Below are positions 17,204-25,185 of a DNA stretch of 64,000 bases, piece by piece. The stretch is from contig NZ_CP054840.1 in assembly GCF_013363755.1 (NCBI RefSeq), forward strand, positions 3,279,501 to 3,343,500. The letters are read 5' to 3'. The first letter of the stretch is position 1. Each line of letters begins with the position of its first letter. The DNA comes from Comamonas antarctica (lineage in GTDB: Bacteria; Pseudomonadota; Gammaproteobacteria; Burkholderiales; Burkholderiaceae_C). The notes beneath the pieces were generated by a model. The model did no database searches. It saw only the letters and a list, made by a program, of their open reading frames with translations, and had not been told where the DNA came from. Made by a program: the position numbers and the translations under genes.

Positions 17204-18175
17204 TCAGCCCGGGTCCTGCACGGCGGGACCCTGCTGCGGCAAACGGCGCCTTGGCGTGGTCGGCGCATTGGCCAGCATCGCCGCGCTGCGCGCCTGGGCC
17301 GCCTGGATCATGGGCGAGATCAGCTGGGTTTCGGGCAGGTTGTGCCAGTACTTGCGCGGCATTTCCTTGTACATCGCCGCAACCTTGAGACGCGCGGGAT
17401 TGAAGATGTGCGCATAGTAGGTGAGCCAGAGGTTTTCGCCAGCATCGGCATCGGGCGCGTCCTGGGCGCTGGCGCCCGGCCCCCAGCTGAGCACGCCGGC
17501 GCGGCCCCTGAGCGGCTGCAGCGCGGCTTCGGGCTGCACGCCCTGCGCGGCCAGCGCGGCGACATCGGGCGCCTGCGGCCACCAGCGCAGGCTGCATTGC
17601 GGTGTCAGGATGGCCCAGCGCATGTTGGCAAAGCGCTTGACGAAAAACGGCGCCGCGGCATGCACGATGTGGTGCACCGGTTCGAACCAGGCGACATACA
17701 GCGGGCCGCTGCCGTCGGCCGGGTCGTCGGCCAGCGCCACGGGCCGAAAGCGCACGAAGGCATGGGCCTTGTGCACTTCGCGGCGCACGGCCTTGATCCA
17801 GTGCTGCATTTGCACCTGGTCGGCATCGAGCAGGTCATGGCGCAGCGCGGGTTCATGCTGCATGCGCCACAGCAGCCGGTAGAGCAGCGCAAAGCGATCG
17901 GGGTCGGAGTTGAGCAGGCATTGCTCGGCCTCGGCAAGCCAGGCGCGCGGCACCGTGAGAGCGCGTTCCGGTGTGGCCGCGAGCGCTGCCAGCGACGCGG
18001 CCTGGGGCGCGGCTTCGGGCATTGCAAACAGATCGGGAGAGCGGGCCTGCAGGTCCTCGGTCAGCCATACCACCTCCTCGGGCGGCACCTGCTGCGCCCA
18101 GAGCCCGCGCGCAAGCTGGCGCCAGTGCGCGAAATCGGTGCCGTCGCCGGGCAGGATCAGCGTGTGGGCCGCCAT
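17204..18175 (-). CDS. DUF4130 DNA-metabolism protein, partner of radical SAM protein
   Basis: 323-residue protein matching the DUF4130 family described as a probable DNA metabolism protein. Recognisable parts are FALLYRLLWRM, MQHWIKAVRREVHKAHAFVRF, YVAWFEPVHHIVHAAAPFFVKRF and the C-terminal MYKEMPRKYWHNLPE. In many bacteria this domain is fused to a uracil-DNA-glycosylase-like domain of the UdgX type. Here the protein stops about 40 residues after the DUF4130 motif, so the glycosylase part is absent. It follows the radical SAM gene by six bases, the standard pairing. The reaction is unknown. Confidence 0.78.
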   Translation of the reverse strand: MAAHTLILPGDGTDFAHWRQLARGLWAQQVPPEEVVWLTEDLQARSPDLFAMPEAAPQAASLAALAATPERALTVPRAWLAEAEQCLLNSDPDRFALLYRLLWRMQHEPALRHDLLDADQVQMQHWIKAVRREVHKAHAFVRFRPVALADDPADGSGPLYVAWFEPVHHIVHAAAPFFVKRFANMRWAILTPQCSLRWWPQAPDVAALAAQGVQPEAALQPLRGRAGVLSWGPGASAQDAPDADAGENLWLTYYAHIFNPARLKVAAMYKEMPRKYWHNLPETQLISPMIQAAQARSAAMLANAPTTPRRRLPQQGPAVQDPG

Positions 18176-18181
18176 GGCATT

Positions 18182-19486
18182 TCAGAACAGGCTGGCCTGC
18201 ACCGGCCTGGGCGCCATCGGCTGCACGAGTTTCGCGGCCAGCAGGGGATCGTCAAGGCTGCGCCCCGGACTCCAGCCCTGGCATTCGACAAACGGCAGCA
18301 GCTTGTCCATGGGCACGCGCAATTGCTCGATGTCGGCGCTGCGCAGCTGGCGCCAGCGGCGCACGGCCAGCAGCTTGTCGACGCTGCGCACGCCCAGCCC
18401 GGGCACGCGCAGCAGCATCTCGCGCGGCGCGGTGTTCAGGTTGACGGGAAAGCGCTCGCGGTGCGCGAGCGCCCAGGCCAGCTTGGGGTCGTGCTCGAGC
18501 GACAGCATGCGCTTGCCCTGCGCGCCGGCGGGCACGATCTCATGCGCCTCGAAGCCGTAGAAACGCATCAGCCAGTCGGCCTGGTACAGCCGGTGCTCGC
18601 GCACCAGCGGCGGCGCGATCAGCGGCAGGTCGGCCGTGGCGTCGGGAATCGGACTGAACGCCGAGTAATAGACGCGGCGCAGGCGAAAGCCGGTATAGAG
18701 CTTGGCGCTGGTGACGATGATGTCGCCATCGTCGGCGCCATCGGCCCCGACGATCATCTGCGTGCTCTGGCCGCCCGGGGCAAACGCCTGCGGCGCGGTG
18801 GGCCGCGTGCGGCGCGAGCGCGGCATGGAGATGACCGACGCCTTGCGGGCATCCTGGCGCTCGGCCTTGGCGGTCGCGATGTGGTCGTGCAGCTGGCCCA
18901 TGGCCTGCTGGATGGTGGCGCTGTTCTTCTCGGGCGCGAGCTGTGCCAGGCCCTGCACCGTGGGCAGCTCGATGTTGATGCTCAGGCGGTCGGCATAGAG
19001 CCCGGCTTCGGCCAGCAGCTGCGGATCGGCATCGGGAATGGTCTTGAGGTGGATGTAGCCCTTGAAGCCATGGTCGAGGCGCAGCGAGCGCGCCACGCCC
19101 ACCAGTTGCTCCATGGTGTAGTTGCTGCTGCGGATGATGCCGCTCGACAGGAACAGGCCTTCGATGCAGTTGCGCCGGTAGAAGTCGAGCGTGAGATCGA
19201 CGACCTCGGCCACCGCGAAGCGCGCGCGCGGGATGTTGGAACTGACGCGGTTGATGCAGTACTTGCAGTCGTAGATGCAGAAGTTGGTCAGCAGGATCTT
19301 CAGCAGCGAGATGCAGCGCCCGTCGGGCGTGTAGCTGTGGCAGATGCCCATGCCCTCGGTGGAGCCGATGCCGCCGCGCGCGGCATCGCGCCTGGCGCTG
19401 CCGCTCGAGGAGCACGAAGCGTCGTACTTGGCCGCATCAGCCAGGATGGCGAGTTTGTTTTGCAGTTCCACTGTATGAATATACAT
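18182..19486 (-). CDS. Putative DNA modification/repair radical SAM protein
   Basis: 434-residue radical SAM enzyme with the 4Fe-4S motif CX3CX2C at C70, C74 and C77 (NFCIYDCKYC). An N-terminal Cys-rich stretch precedes it (YDASCSSSGS), and a C-terminal helix-hairpin-helix ends the protein (LLRVPGLGVRSVDKLLAVRRW), consistent with DNA binding. This family is found with the DUF4130 / UDG partner, here immediately downstream. I chose the ATG at 19486 because the family motif KLAILADAAKYD follows shortly; the ATG at 19525 adds 13 residues and leaves ten bases to the Fur-family stop. Substrate and product are not known. Confidence 0.82.
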   Translation of the reverse strand: MYIHTVELQNKLAILADAAKYDASCSSSGSARRDAARGGIGSTEGMGICHSYTPDGRCISLLKILLTNFCIYDCKYCINRVSSNIPRARFAVAEVVDLTLDFYRRNCIEGLFLSSGIIRSSNYTMEQLVGVARSLRLDHGFKGYIHLKTIPDADPQLLAEAGLYADRLSINIELPTVQGLAQLAPEKNSATIQQAMGQLHDHIATAKAERQDARKASVISMPRSRRTRPTAPQAFAPGGQSTQMIVGADGADDGDIIVTSAKLYTGFRLRRVYYSAFSPIPDATADLPLIAPPLVREHRLYQADWLMRFYGFEAHEIVPAGAQGKRMLSLEHDPKLAWALAHRERFPVNLNTAPREMLLRVPGLGVRSVDKLLAVRRWRQLRSADIEQLRVPMDKLLPFVECQGWSPGRSLDDPLLAAKLVQPMAPRPVQASLF

Positions 19487-19535
19487 GGAAGGCAAACCAG
19501 GGATTGCGCCAGGGGCATCCGCCATCGCGCCCCGG

Positions 19536-19961
19536 TCAGAGCGCAGGCAGCTCCAGCACCAGCGTCCGGCCCGCGACGTTCAGGCCGGCACGGGCCGCGG
19601 CCGCGATCAATCCCGCATGCAGATCGACATCGTCCAGCTGCACGCTTTGCCCGCTGCGGCGGCAGACGACACGCACGCATGGGGCTTCGTGGCGGGTCCA
19701 TTGCAGCCGGTAGTGCACCTTGCCGGTATCGTCGAGCTCGCGCAGCAGCAGTCTGACGGCATGGAGCCGCTGCGTGATCCGGTAGACCGTGCTCAGGCTG
19801 GTGCGCATGCCGCGGCGGCGCAGTTCACGGAAGATTTCCTCGCTGTTGAGGCGGCGCGGGTCCTGCGCCTCGAGCACCTGCAGCACGCCGATGCGCGCCG
19901 CGGTGGGTGTCACGCCGGCCGAGCGCAGGCGCTGCAGCAGGGTCAGGCTGACGGCGTTCAT
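19536..19961 (-). CDS. Fur-family transcriptional regulator, divergent metal site
   Basis: 141-residue protein with the Fur winged-helix N-terminal domain: LLQRLRSAGVTPTAARIGVLQVLEA, LNSEEIFRELRRRG and SLSTVYRITQRL (recognition helix). The C-terminal dimerisation domain is unusual. Where Fur and Zur carry HHHDH followed by CxxC, this protein reads YRLQWTRHEAPCVRVVCRR, with one His and two separated Cys, and no second CxxC pair near the C terminus. It is the last gene after the putative iron-import operon (97 bases from the DUF4198-like gene), so it may regulate that operon. It precedes the radical SAM gene by only 10 to 49 bases. Confidence 0.8.
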   Translation of the reverse strand: MNAVSLTLLQRLRSAGVTPTAARIGVLQVLEAQDPRRLNSEEIFRELRRRGMRTSLSTVYRITQRLHAVRLLLRELDDTGKVHYRLQWTRHEAPCVRVVCRRSGQSVQLDDVDLHAGLIAAAARAGLNVAGRTLVLELPAL

Positions 19962-20058
19962 GGCCGGTCGGCCGCGTACGCGGCAAATGCAGTGCCTTGC
20001 GGCAGTGGGAAACGGCAAGCGCGCACGCGCGACATGGGGAGGTCTGGCCCGGTCATGG

Positions 20059-20694
20059 TCAGTGCGCCACTTCGAAACTCAAGGTGGCGGTGTGGCGCAC
20101 GTCGTTGTACTTCCTGCCGTCGAGCGTCACCGAGCCGTTGTTCACGCGCGCCGAGACTTCCAGCACGTAGAGGCCTGGAAACGTTGGCACGAAGCTCACC
20201 GTGCCATCCTTGGCCGGCGCCAGCACGCGGCGCCAGCCTTCGGAGGTCTCGACATTGACCTGGCTGGCTGCGACCGGACGGCCCTTGAACACCAGCTGGA
20301 AGGTGTTGCCGCCGGCTTCGGTGGGCACCAGTTCGAGGTCGTTGACGGCTTTGGTTTCCAAGCGACCGGACCTGGCCTGGAAGTAGGTCAGCACGCCATC
20401 GGCTTCGGCGCGCGTGGCGGTGAAGCGCAGGTCGCCGGCATTGGCCGGGGTGAACGCGAAGTGGTTGCCCGCGGTTTCGGCATCCAAGGCCTTGCCGTCG
20501 GGCGCCACCGCCTTGGCGTCGCTCAGCGCGGGCAGCTGCGCCAGCGGCTTGTGCAGTTCGCCGGCAAACACCTGCGCCTGCGCGCCAGTGCGCTGCAGCC
20601 AGAGGTAGTCGGCGTGGGCGTTTTGCACCAGCGCGAGCAGCGCCAGCGTCGGCACGAAGCGCCGTGAAATGGAAAGCAATGCAGAAGTGGTCAT
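20059..20694 (-). CDS. Exported DUF4198-like protein
   Basis: 211-residue periplasmic protein with an N-terminal signal peptide ending near QNAHA, then DYLWLQRTG, the usual start of DUF4198 proteins, and Ig-like beta-rich repeats (FTPANAGDLRFTATR, FVPTFPGLYVLEVSAR). DUF4198 and NikM/NikL-type proteins usually accompany transition-metal uptake systems. It sits 34 bases downstream of the second binding-protein gene at the end of the ABC operon, which fits a metal-related periplasmic role. It is not part of the P. aeruginosa fpv operon as I know it. Confidence 0.65.
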   Translation of the reverse strand: MTTSALLSISRRFVPTLALLALVQNAHADYLWLQRTGAQAQVFAGELHKPLAQLPALSDAKAVAPDGKALDAETAGNHFAFTPANAGDLRFTATRAEADGVLTYFQARSGRLETKAVNDLELVPTEAGGNTFQLVFKGRPVAASQVNVETSEGWRRVLAPAKDGTVSFVPTFPGLYVLEVSARVNNGSVTLDGRKYNDVRHTATLSFEVAH

Positions 20695-20728
20695 TGGAAG
20701 CTTTGGTATGGGTTTGACAGGGCGGCAC

Positions 20729-21592
20729 TCAGCGCGGGCGCAGCGCGTCGACGACCCGCGTGGCGAGGACTTCCAGATCGGCCACCGGGTCCTGGCCATC
20801 GGCGGCCAGCACGACCACGGCAGCGCCCGCATCCGTTGCGGCCTTTGCCAGTTCCGGCGCCAAGGCCTCGTGGTGCAGCACTGCGGCCACGCCCTCGCTG
20901 CGGACCAGCGCCGCCAGCGCCTGCGGTTCATTGCTGCCCGGCACCAGCTCGAGATTGAAGGCCGAAGCCAGATAGTCCAGCCGCGGCGACAGCGACACCA
21001 CCGTGAGGTTGGGCGCGGCCAGCAGCGCGGCTTCGGCCTTGCTGGACAGCGCCACCAGCCGCTGCTTGAGGCCGGCCAGATTGCGCGCAATCGACGGCGC
21101 GTCCCGGGGCGACAGCCGCTCCAGATCGGCGGCGACGATATCGGCCATGCGCCCCAGGTTCACCGGATGCAGCCACGGATGGCTGCCCAGCTCGGCGCCG
21201 GGTTGCAGCGCAATGCCGGGCAGCGCGCCGTCGATCGGCCGCGCGGCGTCGATCTCGACGATGCGGATGTTGGCGCGGCGCGCCAGCGGGTAGAGCGGGT
21301 CCTGCGGCCACAGCGAGCGCAGCGTGATCACCGCATCGGCCCCGGCCGCGGCCTGCGCCAGCGCCTTGGCGCCGCGGCCGTCGAAATAGGCGAGCAGCCG
21401 CGCCGGCGGCAGGCTGGCAGGCGCGGCGCGCGCCACGCTGATGCCGCTGCCTTCGGCCAGTTGCGCGGCCAGGCCATGCGCCACCGGGTGGGCGGCCAGC
21501 ACCTGCACTGCCTTGGCCGGCGCCTGTGCCTGCGCGGCCACGCCCGCCAGCAGCGCCGCGGCGGCCAGCAACAAATTCAACAAGGGTTTCAC
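20729..21592 (-). CDS. Second periplasmic metal-binding protein of the ABC operon (FpvF-like position)
   Basis: 287-residue cluster A-I solute-binding protein with a signal peptide (LLNLLLAAAALLAGVAAQAQA). Conserved landmarks are AHPVAHGLAAQLA near the N terminus, HPWLHPVNLGRMADIVAADL in the middle and LEVLATRVVDAL at the end. It lacks the His-rich loop of zinc-specific ZnuA. The start overlaps the permease stop by four bases. A second binding protein after the permease is the arrangement of FpvF in P. aeruginosa, where FpvC and FpvF work with the same FpvDE transporter. The fpvF link is from gene order and size; identity was not measured. Confidence 0.75.
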   Translation of the reverse strand: MKPLLNLLLAAAALLAGVAAQAQAPAKAVQVLAAHPVAHGLAAQLAEGSGISVARAAPASLPPARLLAYFDGRGAKALAQAAAGADAVITLRSLWPQDPLYPLARRANIRIVEIDAARPIDGALPGIALQPGAELGSHPWLHPVNLGRMADIVAADLERLSPRDAPSIARNLAGLKQRLVALSSKAEAALLAAPNLTVVSLSPRLDYLASAFNLELVPGSNEPQALAALVRSEGVAAVLHHEALAPELAKAATDAGAAVVVLAADGQDPVADLEVLATRVVDALRPR

Positions 21593-22491
21593 GACGGCAG
21601 TCCTTTCAATCCCGGAACCAGGCCGCGCAGGACCGCGGCCAGCATGAATACCGCCCCCGCCACCAGGATGATGGCCGCGCCCGAAGGCAGGGGCAGCGCG
21701 AATTCAATGGGCAGCAAGATGCCCGCGAGCGTGCTGAACGTGGCAACCAGCACGCTGAGCCAGAAGAACCCGCGCAGCGACTGGCTCAACAGCCGCGCCG
21801 CCGCGGCCGGGATCACCAGCAGCGCGCCCACCAGGATCGCGCCAATGACCTTGACCGAAGCCACGGTCACCACGGTCACCAGCACCACGAACAGGTAGTC
21901 CATGGCCTTGACGGGCACGCCGCGCACCGCGGCCAGTTGCGGATTGAAGCTGGCCAGCATCAGCCGGTTGTAGTTGGGCAGGCTCAGCGCCAGCGTGAGC
22001 AGCGCCACCGCGGCCAGCACCGTGAGGTCCTGGCTGTTCACGGTGAGCACCGAGCCGAACAGCACGTTCTCCAGGATGTGGATGTTGATGCGCCCCGACA
22101 GCAGCAGCAGCAGGCTCGCGCCCAGCGCCAGCGACACCGACAGGAATACGCCGATCAGCGTGTCGGGCGTGAGGCCGGTGCGGTTGCGCAGGTAGTTAAG
22201 GCTGATGCCGAACAGCAGGCAGTAGCCGAACAGGCTGCCGTACGGTCCGGTGTAGGGCTCGCCCAGCAGGATGCCGATGGCCACGCCGGTCAGCGCCGAA
22301 TGGCCCACGGCCTCGGAGAAGAACGCGAAGCGCTTGACAACGACCAGCGTGCCCAGGCCGCCCAGCACCGGGCCGATGATCAGCCCGGCCAGCACCGCGT
22401 TGACGACGAAGCCGTAGGCCAGCGCGCCCGGCAGCGCGCCGGCTTCGGCCCAGCCCTGGATGGCGACGCGCAGGGTCTCGAAGAAGTTCAT
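21589..22491 (-). CDS. Metal ABC transporter permease (ZnuB/FpvE family)
   Basis: 300-residue inner-membrane permease of the ABC-3 family with about eight hydrophobic segments. Typical stretches are VVKRFAFFSEAVGHSALTGVAIG near the first cytoplasmic loop and LLVIPAAAARLLSQSLRG toward the C terminus. The frame is open upstream to 22659, but the ATG at 22491 (MNFFETLRVA) gives the family length and a four-base overlap with the ATPase stop. By gene order I take it as the FpvE-like subunit of an iron importer; zinc or manganese cannot be excluded from sequence. Confidence 0.88.
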   Translation of the reverse strand: MNFFETLRVAIQGWAEAGALPGALAYGFVVNAVLAGLIIGPVLGGLGTLVVVKRFAFFSEAVGHSALTGVAIGILLGEPYTGPYGSLFGYCLLFGISLNYLRNRTGLTPDTLIGVFLSVSLALGASLLLLLSGRINIHILENVLFGSVLTVNSQDLTVLAAVALLTLALSLPNYNRLMLASFNPQLAAVRGVPVKAMDYLFVVLVTVVTVASVKVIGAILVGALLVIPAAAARLLSQSLRGFFWLSVLVATFSTLAGILLPIEFALPLPSGAAIILVAGAVFMLAAVLRGLVPGLKGLPS

Positions 22492-23228
22492 GCGGCAGCC
22501 TCCTGCGCCAGGGCGCCGCGCGGACGCGTGGAAAACAGATCGAGCAGAGTCTGCGGCGTCAGCACCTCGCGCGGCGGCCCGTCGAACAGCACGCCGCGGT
22601 TCAGGCCCGTCACATGGTCGGCAAGCCGGCCCACGGCCTCGAGGTCGTGCTCGACCCACAGCACCGTGACGCCGGCCTGCTTCCAGCCGGCCAGCAGCTG
22701 CTCGAACACCTGCGCGCCGGCTTCGTCGAGCGCGGCCATGGGTTCATCGAGCACCAGCAGCGCCGGCGTGGGCACCAGGCCCTGCGCCAGCAGCACGCGC
22801 TGGCGCTCGCCGCCCGACAGCGCGCCCATGCGGCGCTGGCGCTTGCCGGCCATGCCCACGCGCTCCAGCGCCGCGCTGATCTCGGCAACGCGAGCGCGCG
22901 CAAACCCCAGGAACGCAGGCTTGCGCTGGGTCATTGCAGCCATGAAGTCGTCGACCGTCATCGGCAGGCCGGCATCGAAAGCCAGCGCCTGCGGCACATA
23001 GCCCATCACGCCCGGCGCGCCCGGCCATTCGAGCGCGAGGCGCCCCTGGTGCGGCGTCTGGCCCAGCAGCGTCTTGACCAGCGAGCTCTTGCCCGCGCCA
23101 TTGGGGCCGACGATGGCATGCACGCTGCCCGGCGCGACGCGCAGCGAGACATCGCGCAGCACCTGCGTCCGGCCCAGCGTCAGCGCGACGCGCTCGAACA
23201 CGACGGCCGGTCCGTGCACCCGCGTCAT
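22488..23228 (-). CDS. Metal ABC transporter ATPase (ZnuC/FpvD family)
   Basis: 246-residue ATP-binding subunit with Walker A GPNGAGKS, signature [13 protein letters not shown], Walker B ALLVLDEPMAALDE and switch His in VLWVEHDLEAVG. It overlaps both neighbours by four bases, so binding protein, ATPase and permease are translationally coupled. Metal specificity is set by the binding proteins and not visible here. Confidence 0.92.
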   Translation of the reverse strand: MTRVHGPAVVFERVALTLGRTQVLRDVSLRVAPGSVHAIVGPNGAGKSSLVKTLLGQTPHQGRLALEWPGAPGVMGYVPQALAFDAGLPMTVDDFMAAMTQRKPAFLGFARARVAEISAALERVGMAGKRQRRMGALSGGERQRVLLAQGLVPTPALLVLDEPMAALDEAGAQVFEQLLAGWKQAGVTVLWVEHDLEAVGRLADHVTGLNRGVLFDGPPREVLTPQTLLDLFSTRPRGALAQEAAA

Positions 23229-24169
23229 TGGCCGGCCTCGCGGATGGCGCGCACCACGGCGGCGAGATTGCGCGCCGTGTCCTGCTCGAATTTTTCCCGG
23301 GTGTACTCGCCGTACGAGATATGCGTCAGCGCGTAGAGGCGCACGCCGGTCTCGCGGCGGATGGTGTCGACATAGGCAGAAGGGAAGTCCATCTCCGAGA
23401 AGATCACCTTGACGTCCAGATTGCGCAATTGGTCTATGGTCGTCTTGAGCTGCGCCGGGCTGGGCTCGATGCCGTGCGCGGGTTCGACCACGGCCGTGAC
23501 TTCGAGGCCGAATTCGCGCAGCAGGTAGTCATAGGCGCCATGGATGGTGGCCACGCGCAGGTTGCGCCCCGGCGCCTGGGCCAGGCCGGCGAGCGCATCG
23601 GCGCGCAGCTTGCGCAGCTTCTGGCCATAGGCGCGCGCATTGTTGCGGTAGGCCTCGGCGTTGGCCGGATCGAGCTTGCCGAGTTCGCGCGCAATGGTGT
23701 TGACCTGGGCAATCGAGGCCGCCACCGAGAGGAAGGTGTGCGGATTCACGACCTGGCCCGAGCTGTCCTTGCCGCTGCGCCCGGCGTTCGCCGCCGCGCC
23801 CACGGCGGCCAGCAGCGGCACCTGGGCGTTGGCCTCGATCACCGGCAGCCGGGGCTTGCTGCTGGCGGCGATCATGCGCTCGGCGAAGTCGTCGTGGCCG
23901 ATGCCGTTGAGCACCACCACGTCAAGGCCGCCGATGCGCTTGATGTCTTCGGCGCGCGGCTCGTAGGCATGCGGATTGAAGCCGGCCGGAATCAGCGGCA
24001 CGACCTCGGCCAGGTCGCCGACGATATTCGTGACATAGCTGTAGTACGGATGCAAGGTGATGCCGATGCGCAGCCGGCGCGCCTGCGCGGCCAGCGGGAA
24101 CAGCGCCAGCACGGCAGGGGCGGCCAGGCCGGCTTGCAGCAAACGGCGGCGGCTGAAATGGGGGGACAT
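23225..24169 (-). CDS. First periplasmic metal-binding protein (FpvC-like position), Tat signal
   Basis: 314-residue cluster A-I binding protein. The N terminus SRRRLLQAGLAAPAVLALF is a twin-arginine-type signal. Metal ligand positions are visible: His in GFNPHAYEP, His in VVNPHTFLS, His in TIHGAYDYL and an acidic residue in FSEMDFPSAY. There is no His/Asp-rich loop as in zinc-specific ZnuA, which favours iron or manganese. I start at the ATG at 24169 and not at 24199 because the Tat motif should be close to the N terminus. In P. aeruginosa the protein in this position, FpvC, acts as a ferrous-iron chaperone. Confidence 0.85.
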   Translation of the reverse strand: MSPHFSRRRLLQAGLAAPAVLALFPLAAQARRLRIGITLHPYYSYVTNIVGDLAEVVPLIPAGFNPHAYEPRAEDIKRIGGLDVVVLNGIGHDDFAERMIAASSKPRLPVIEANAQVPLLAAVGAAANAGRSGKDSSGQVVNPHTFLSVAASIAQVNTIARELGKLDPANAEAYRNNARAYGQKLRKLRADALAGLAQAPGRNLRVATIHGAYDYLLREFGLEVTAVVEPAHGIEPSPAQLKTTIDQLRNLDVKVIFSEMDFPSAYVDTIRRETGVRLYALTHISYGEYTREKFEQDTARNLAAVVRAIREAGQ

Positions 24170-24232
24170 GTACGGCTCCAGCGTAAAGGCGCGCTGCACG
24201 TCGGCAGCGGCAAGAAATCAAGGGAAAAGGAT

Positions 24233-24847
24233 CTAGCGCGGCTGGCGTGTCACGCCCGCGTCGAAGCGCGCGACCACCTGGCGCCAGCCGGCGCGCGTGA
24301 GCTGCGCATCGTCCAGCGCGGTGGGCGCCACGCGGGCATTGCGGTGCAGCCAGATATCGGGCTCGGCGTCGGACGCGTGCGCGGCATCGGCAGCGCCATG
24401 CGCGCGGCCATGCGCGGCCTGAACGCGCATCAGCACCGAACCGGCAACGGCGCTGTCCGCGCTCAGCCCCACATAGGCCTGCGTCCGGCCATCGGCCACG
24501 AGCGACCATGCATGGCCGCCGCGCTGCACGCTGCTTGCATCCTCGGCGAACGGCGGCAGGCCCAGCTCCGACAAAGCCGCCACGGCGGGCAGCCTGGCAT
24601 GCGGGCCGCGTTCGGCCTCGATCTCATCGAGCGCGATGCGCAGATCGGCATGGATGCCCTGCTCGGCCGCCGTCAGGTCGCGCCGCGCATCGAGCTGGTG
24701 TGCGGCCACCGCATGGCTGTGCTGTGGCGCGCCGCGCAGCGTGACCACGGTCCCGGCGATGGCCAGGACCAGCGAGCAGCCGGCCAGCACCGCCAGGGTT
24801 TCATGGCCCGCTCCCGCCGGGCGCACCAGTTGCGTGGTGGCGCTCAT
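24233..24847 (-). CDS. DUF6162-like single-helix membrane protein (FpvK-like position)
   Basis: 204-residue protein with one N-terminal membrane helix (ETLAVLAGCSLVLAIAGTVVTL) and a periplasmic part. A His-containing stretch follows the helix (PQHSHAVAAHQ), then LDEIEAERGP, SELGLPPFAED and GHAWSLVADGRTQAYVGLS, with DIWLHRNARV near the end. I match it tentatively to DUF6162, a family seen beside metal ABC genes. It overlaps the upstream small gene by four bases and is 63 bases from the binding-protein start. Size and position match FpvK of P. aeruginosa. Confidence 0.6.
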   Translation of the reverse strand: MSATTQLVRPAGAGHETLAVLAGCSLVLAIAGTVVTLRGAPQHSHAVAAHQLDARRDLTAAEQGIHADLRIALDEIEAERGPHARLPAVAALSELGLPPFAEDASSVQRGGHAWSLVADGRTQAYVGLSADSAVAGSVLMRVQAAHGRAHGAADAAHASDAEPDIWLHRNARVAPTALDDAQLTRAGWRQVVARFDAGVTRQPR

Positions 24848-25185
24848 CGCGCCGCGCCCGCGACGATCTCGGCATGGTCGACCTCGACCACATGGCCCGG
24901 GCCCGCATCGAACAGCACGAAGAAATCGCCCTTGGGCTTCTTGAAGCTCAGCAGCGAGCTTTTGTCGAGCTTGCCCGACACCAGCACCTTGTCGTCATAG
25001 CTCATCACATCGAGGCGCACGCCCGGGGCCAGCGAACCGTCGGAAAACGCGCCGCGGCACTGGATGGTGTCGGCCGAGACCTGGCGGCATTCGACCACGG
25101 GGTTGTGCGCCAGCGCCGGTGCCGCCACCGACAGCAGCCATGCGCCGGCCGCCAGTGCGCGGCGGACAGGGTGAGGAAATGTCAT
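24844..25185 (-). CDS. Small exported protein (FpvJ-like position)
   Basis: 113-residue periplasmic protein with a signal peptide (LAAGAWLLSVAAPALA) followed by HNPVVECRQVSADTIQCRG, which has two Cys eight residues apart, and a beta-sandwich-like remainder (LDVMSYDDKVLVSGKL, FFVLFDAGPGHVVEVDH). It overlaps both neighbours by four bases. A His directly after the cleavage site and a nearby Cys could bind metal. No named family was recognised; the fpvJ equivalence rests on order and size. Confidence 0.6.
   Translation of the reverse strand: MTFPHPVRRALAAGAWLLSVAAPALAHNPVVECRQVSADTIQCRGAFSDGSLAPGVRLDVMSYDDKVLVSGKLDKSSLLSFKKPKGDFFVLFDAGPGHVVEVDHAEIVAGAAR

Noticed and set aside
20695..21090. A long N-terminal extension of the DUF4198-like protein
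   Set aside because: It overlaps the second binding-protein gene in another frame; the signal peptide after 20694 marks the real start.
21589..24169. Simple zinc uptake operon (znuABC) reading of the ABC genes
   Set aside because: The binding proteins lack His-rich loops, there are two of them, a Fur box and FecIR are upstream, and the gene order follows the fpv iron-release operon. Zinc cannot be formally excluded.
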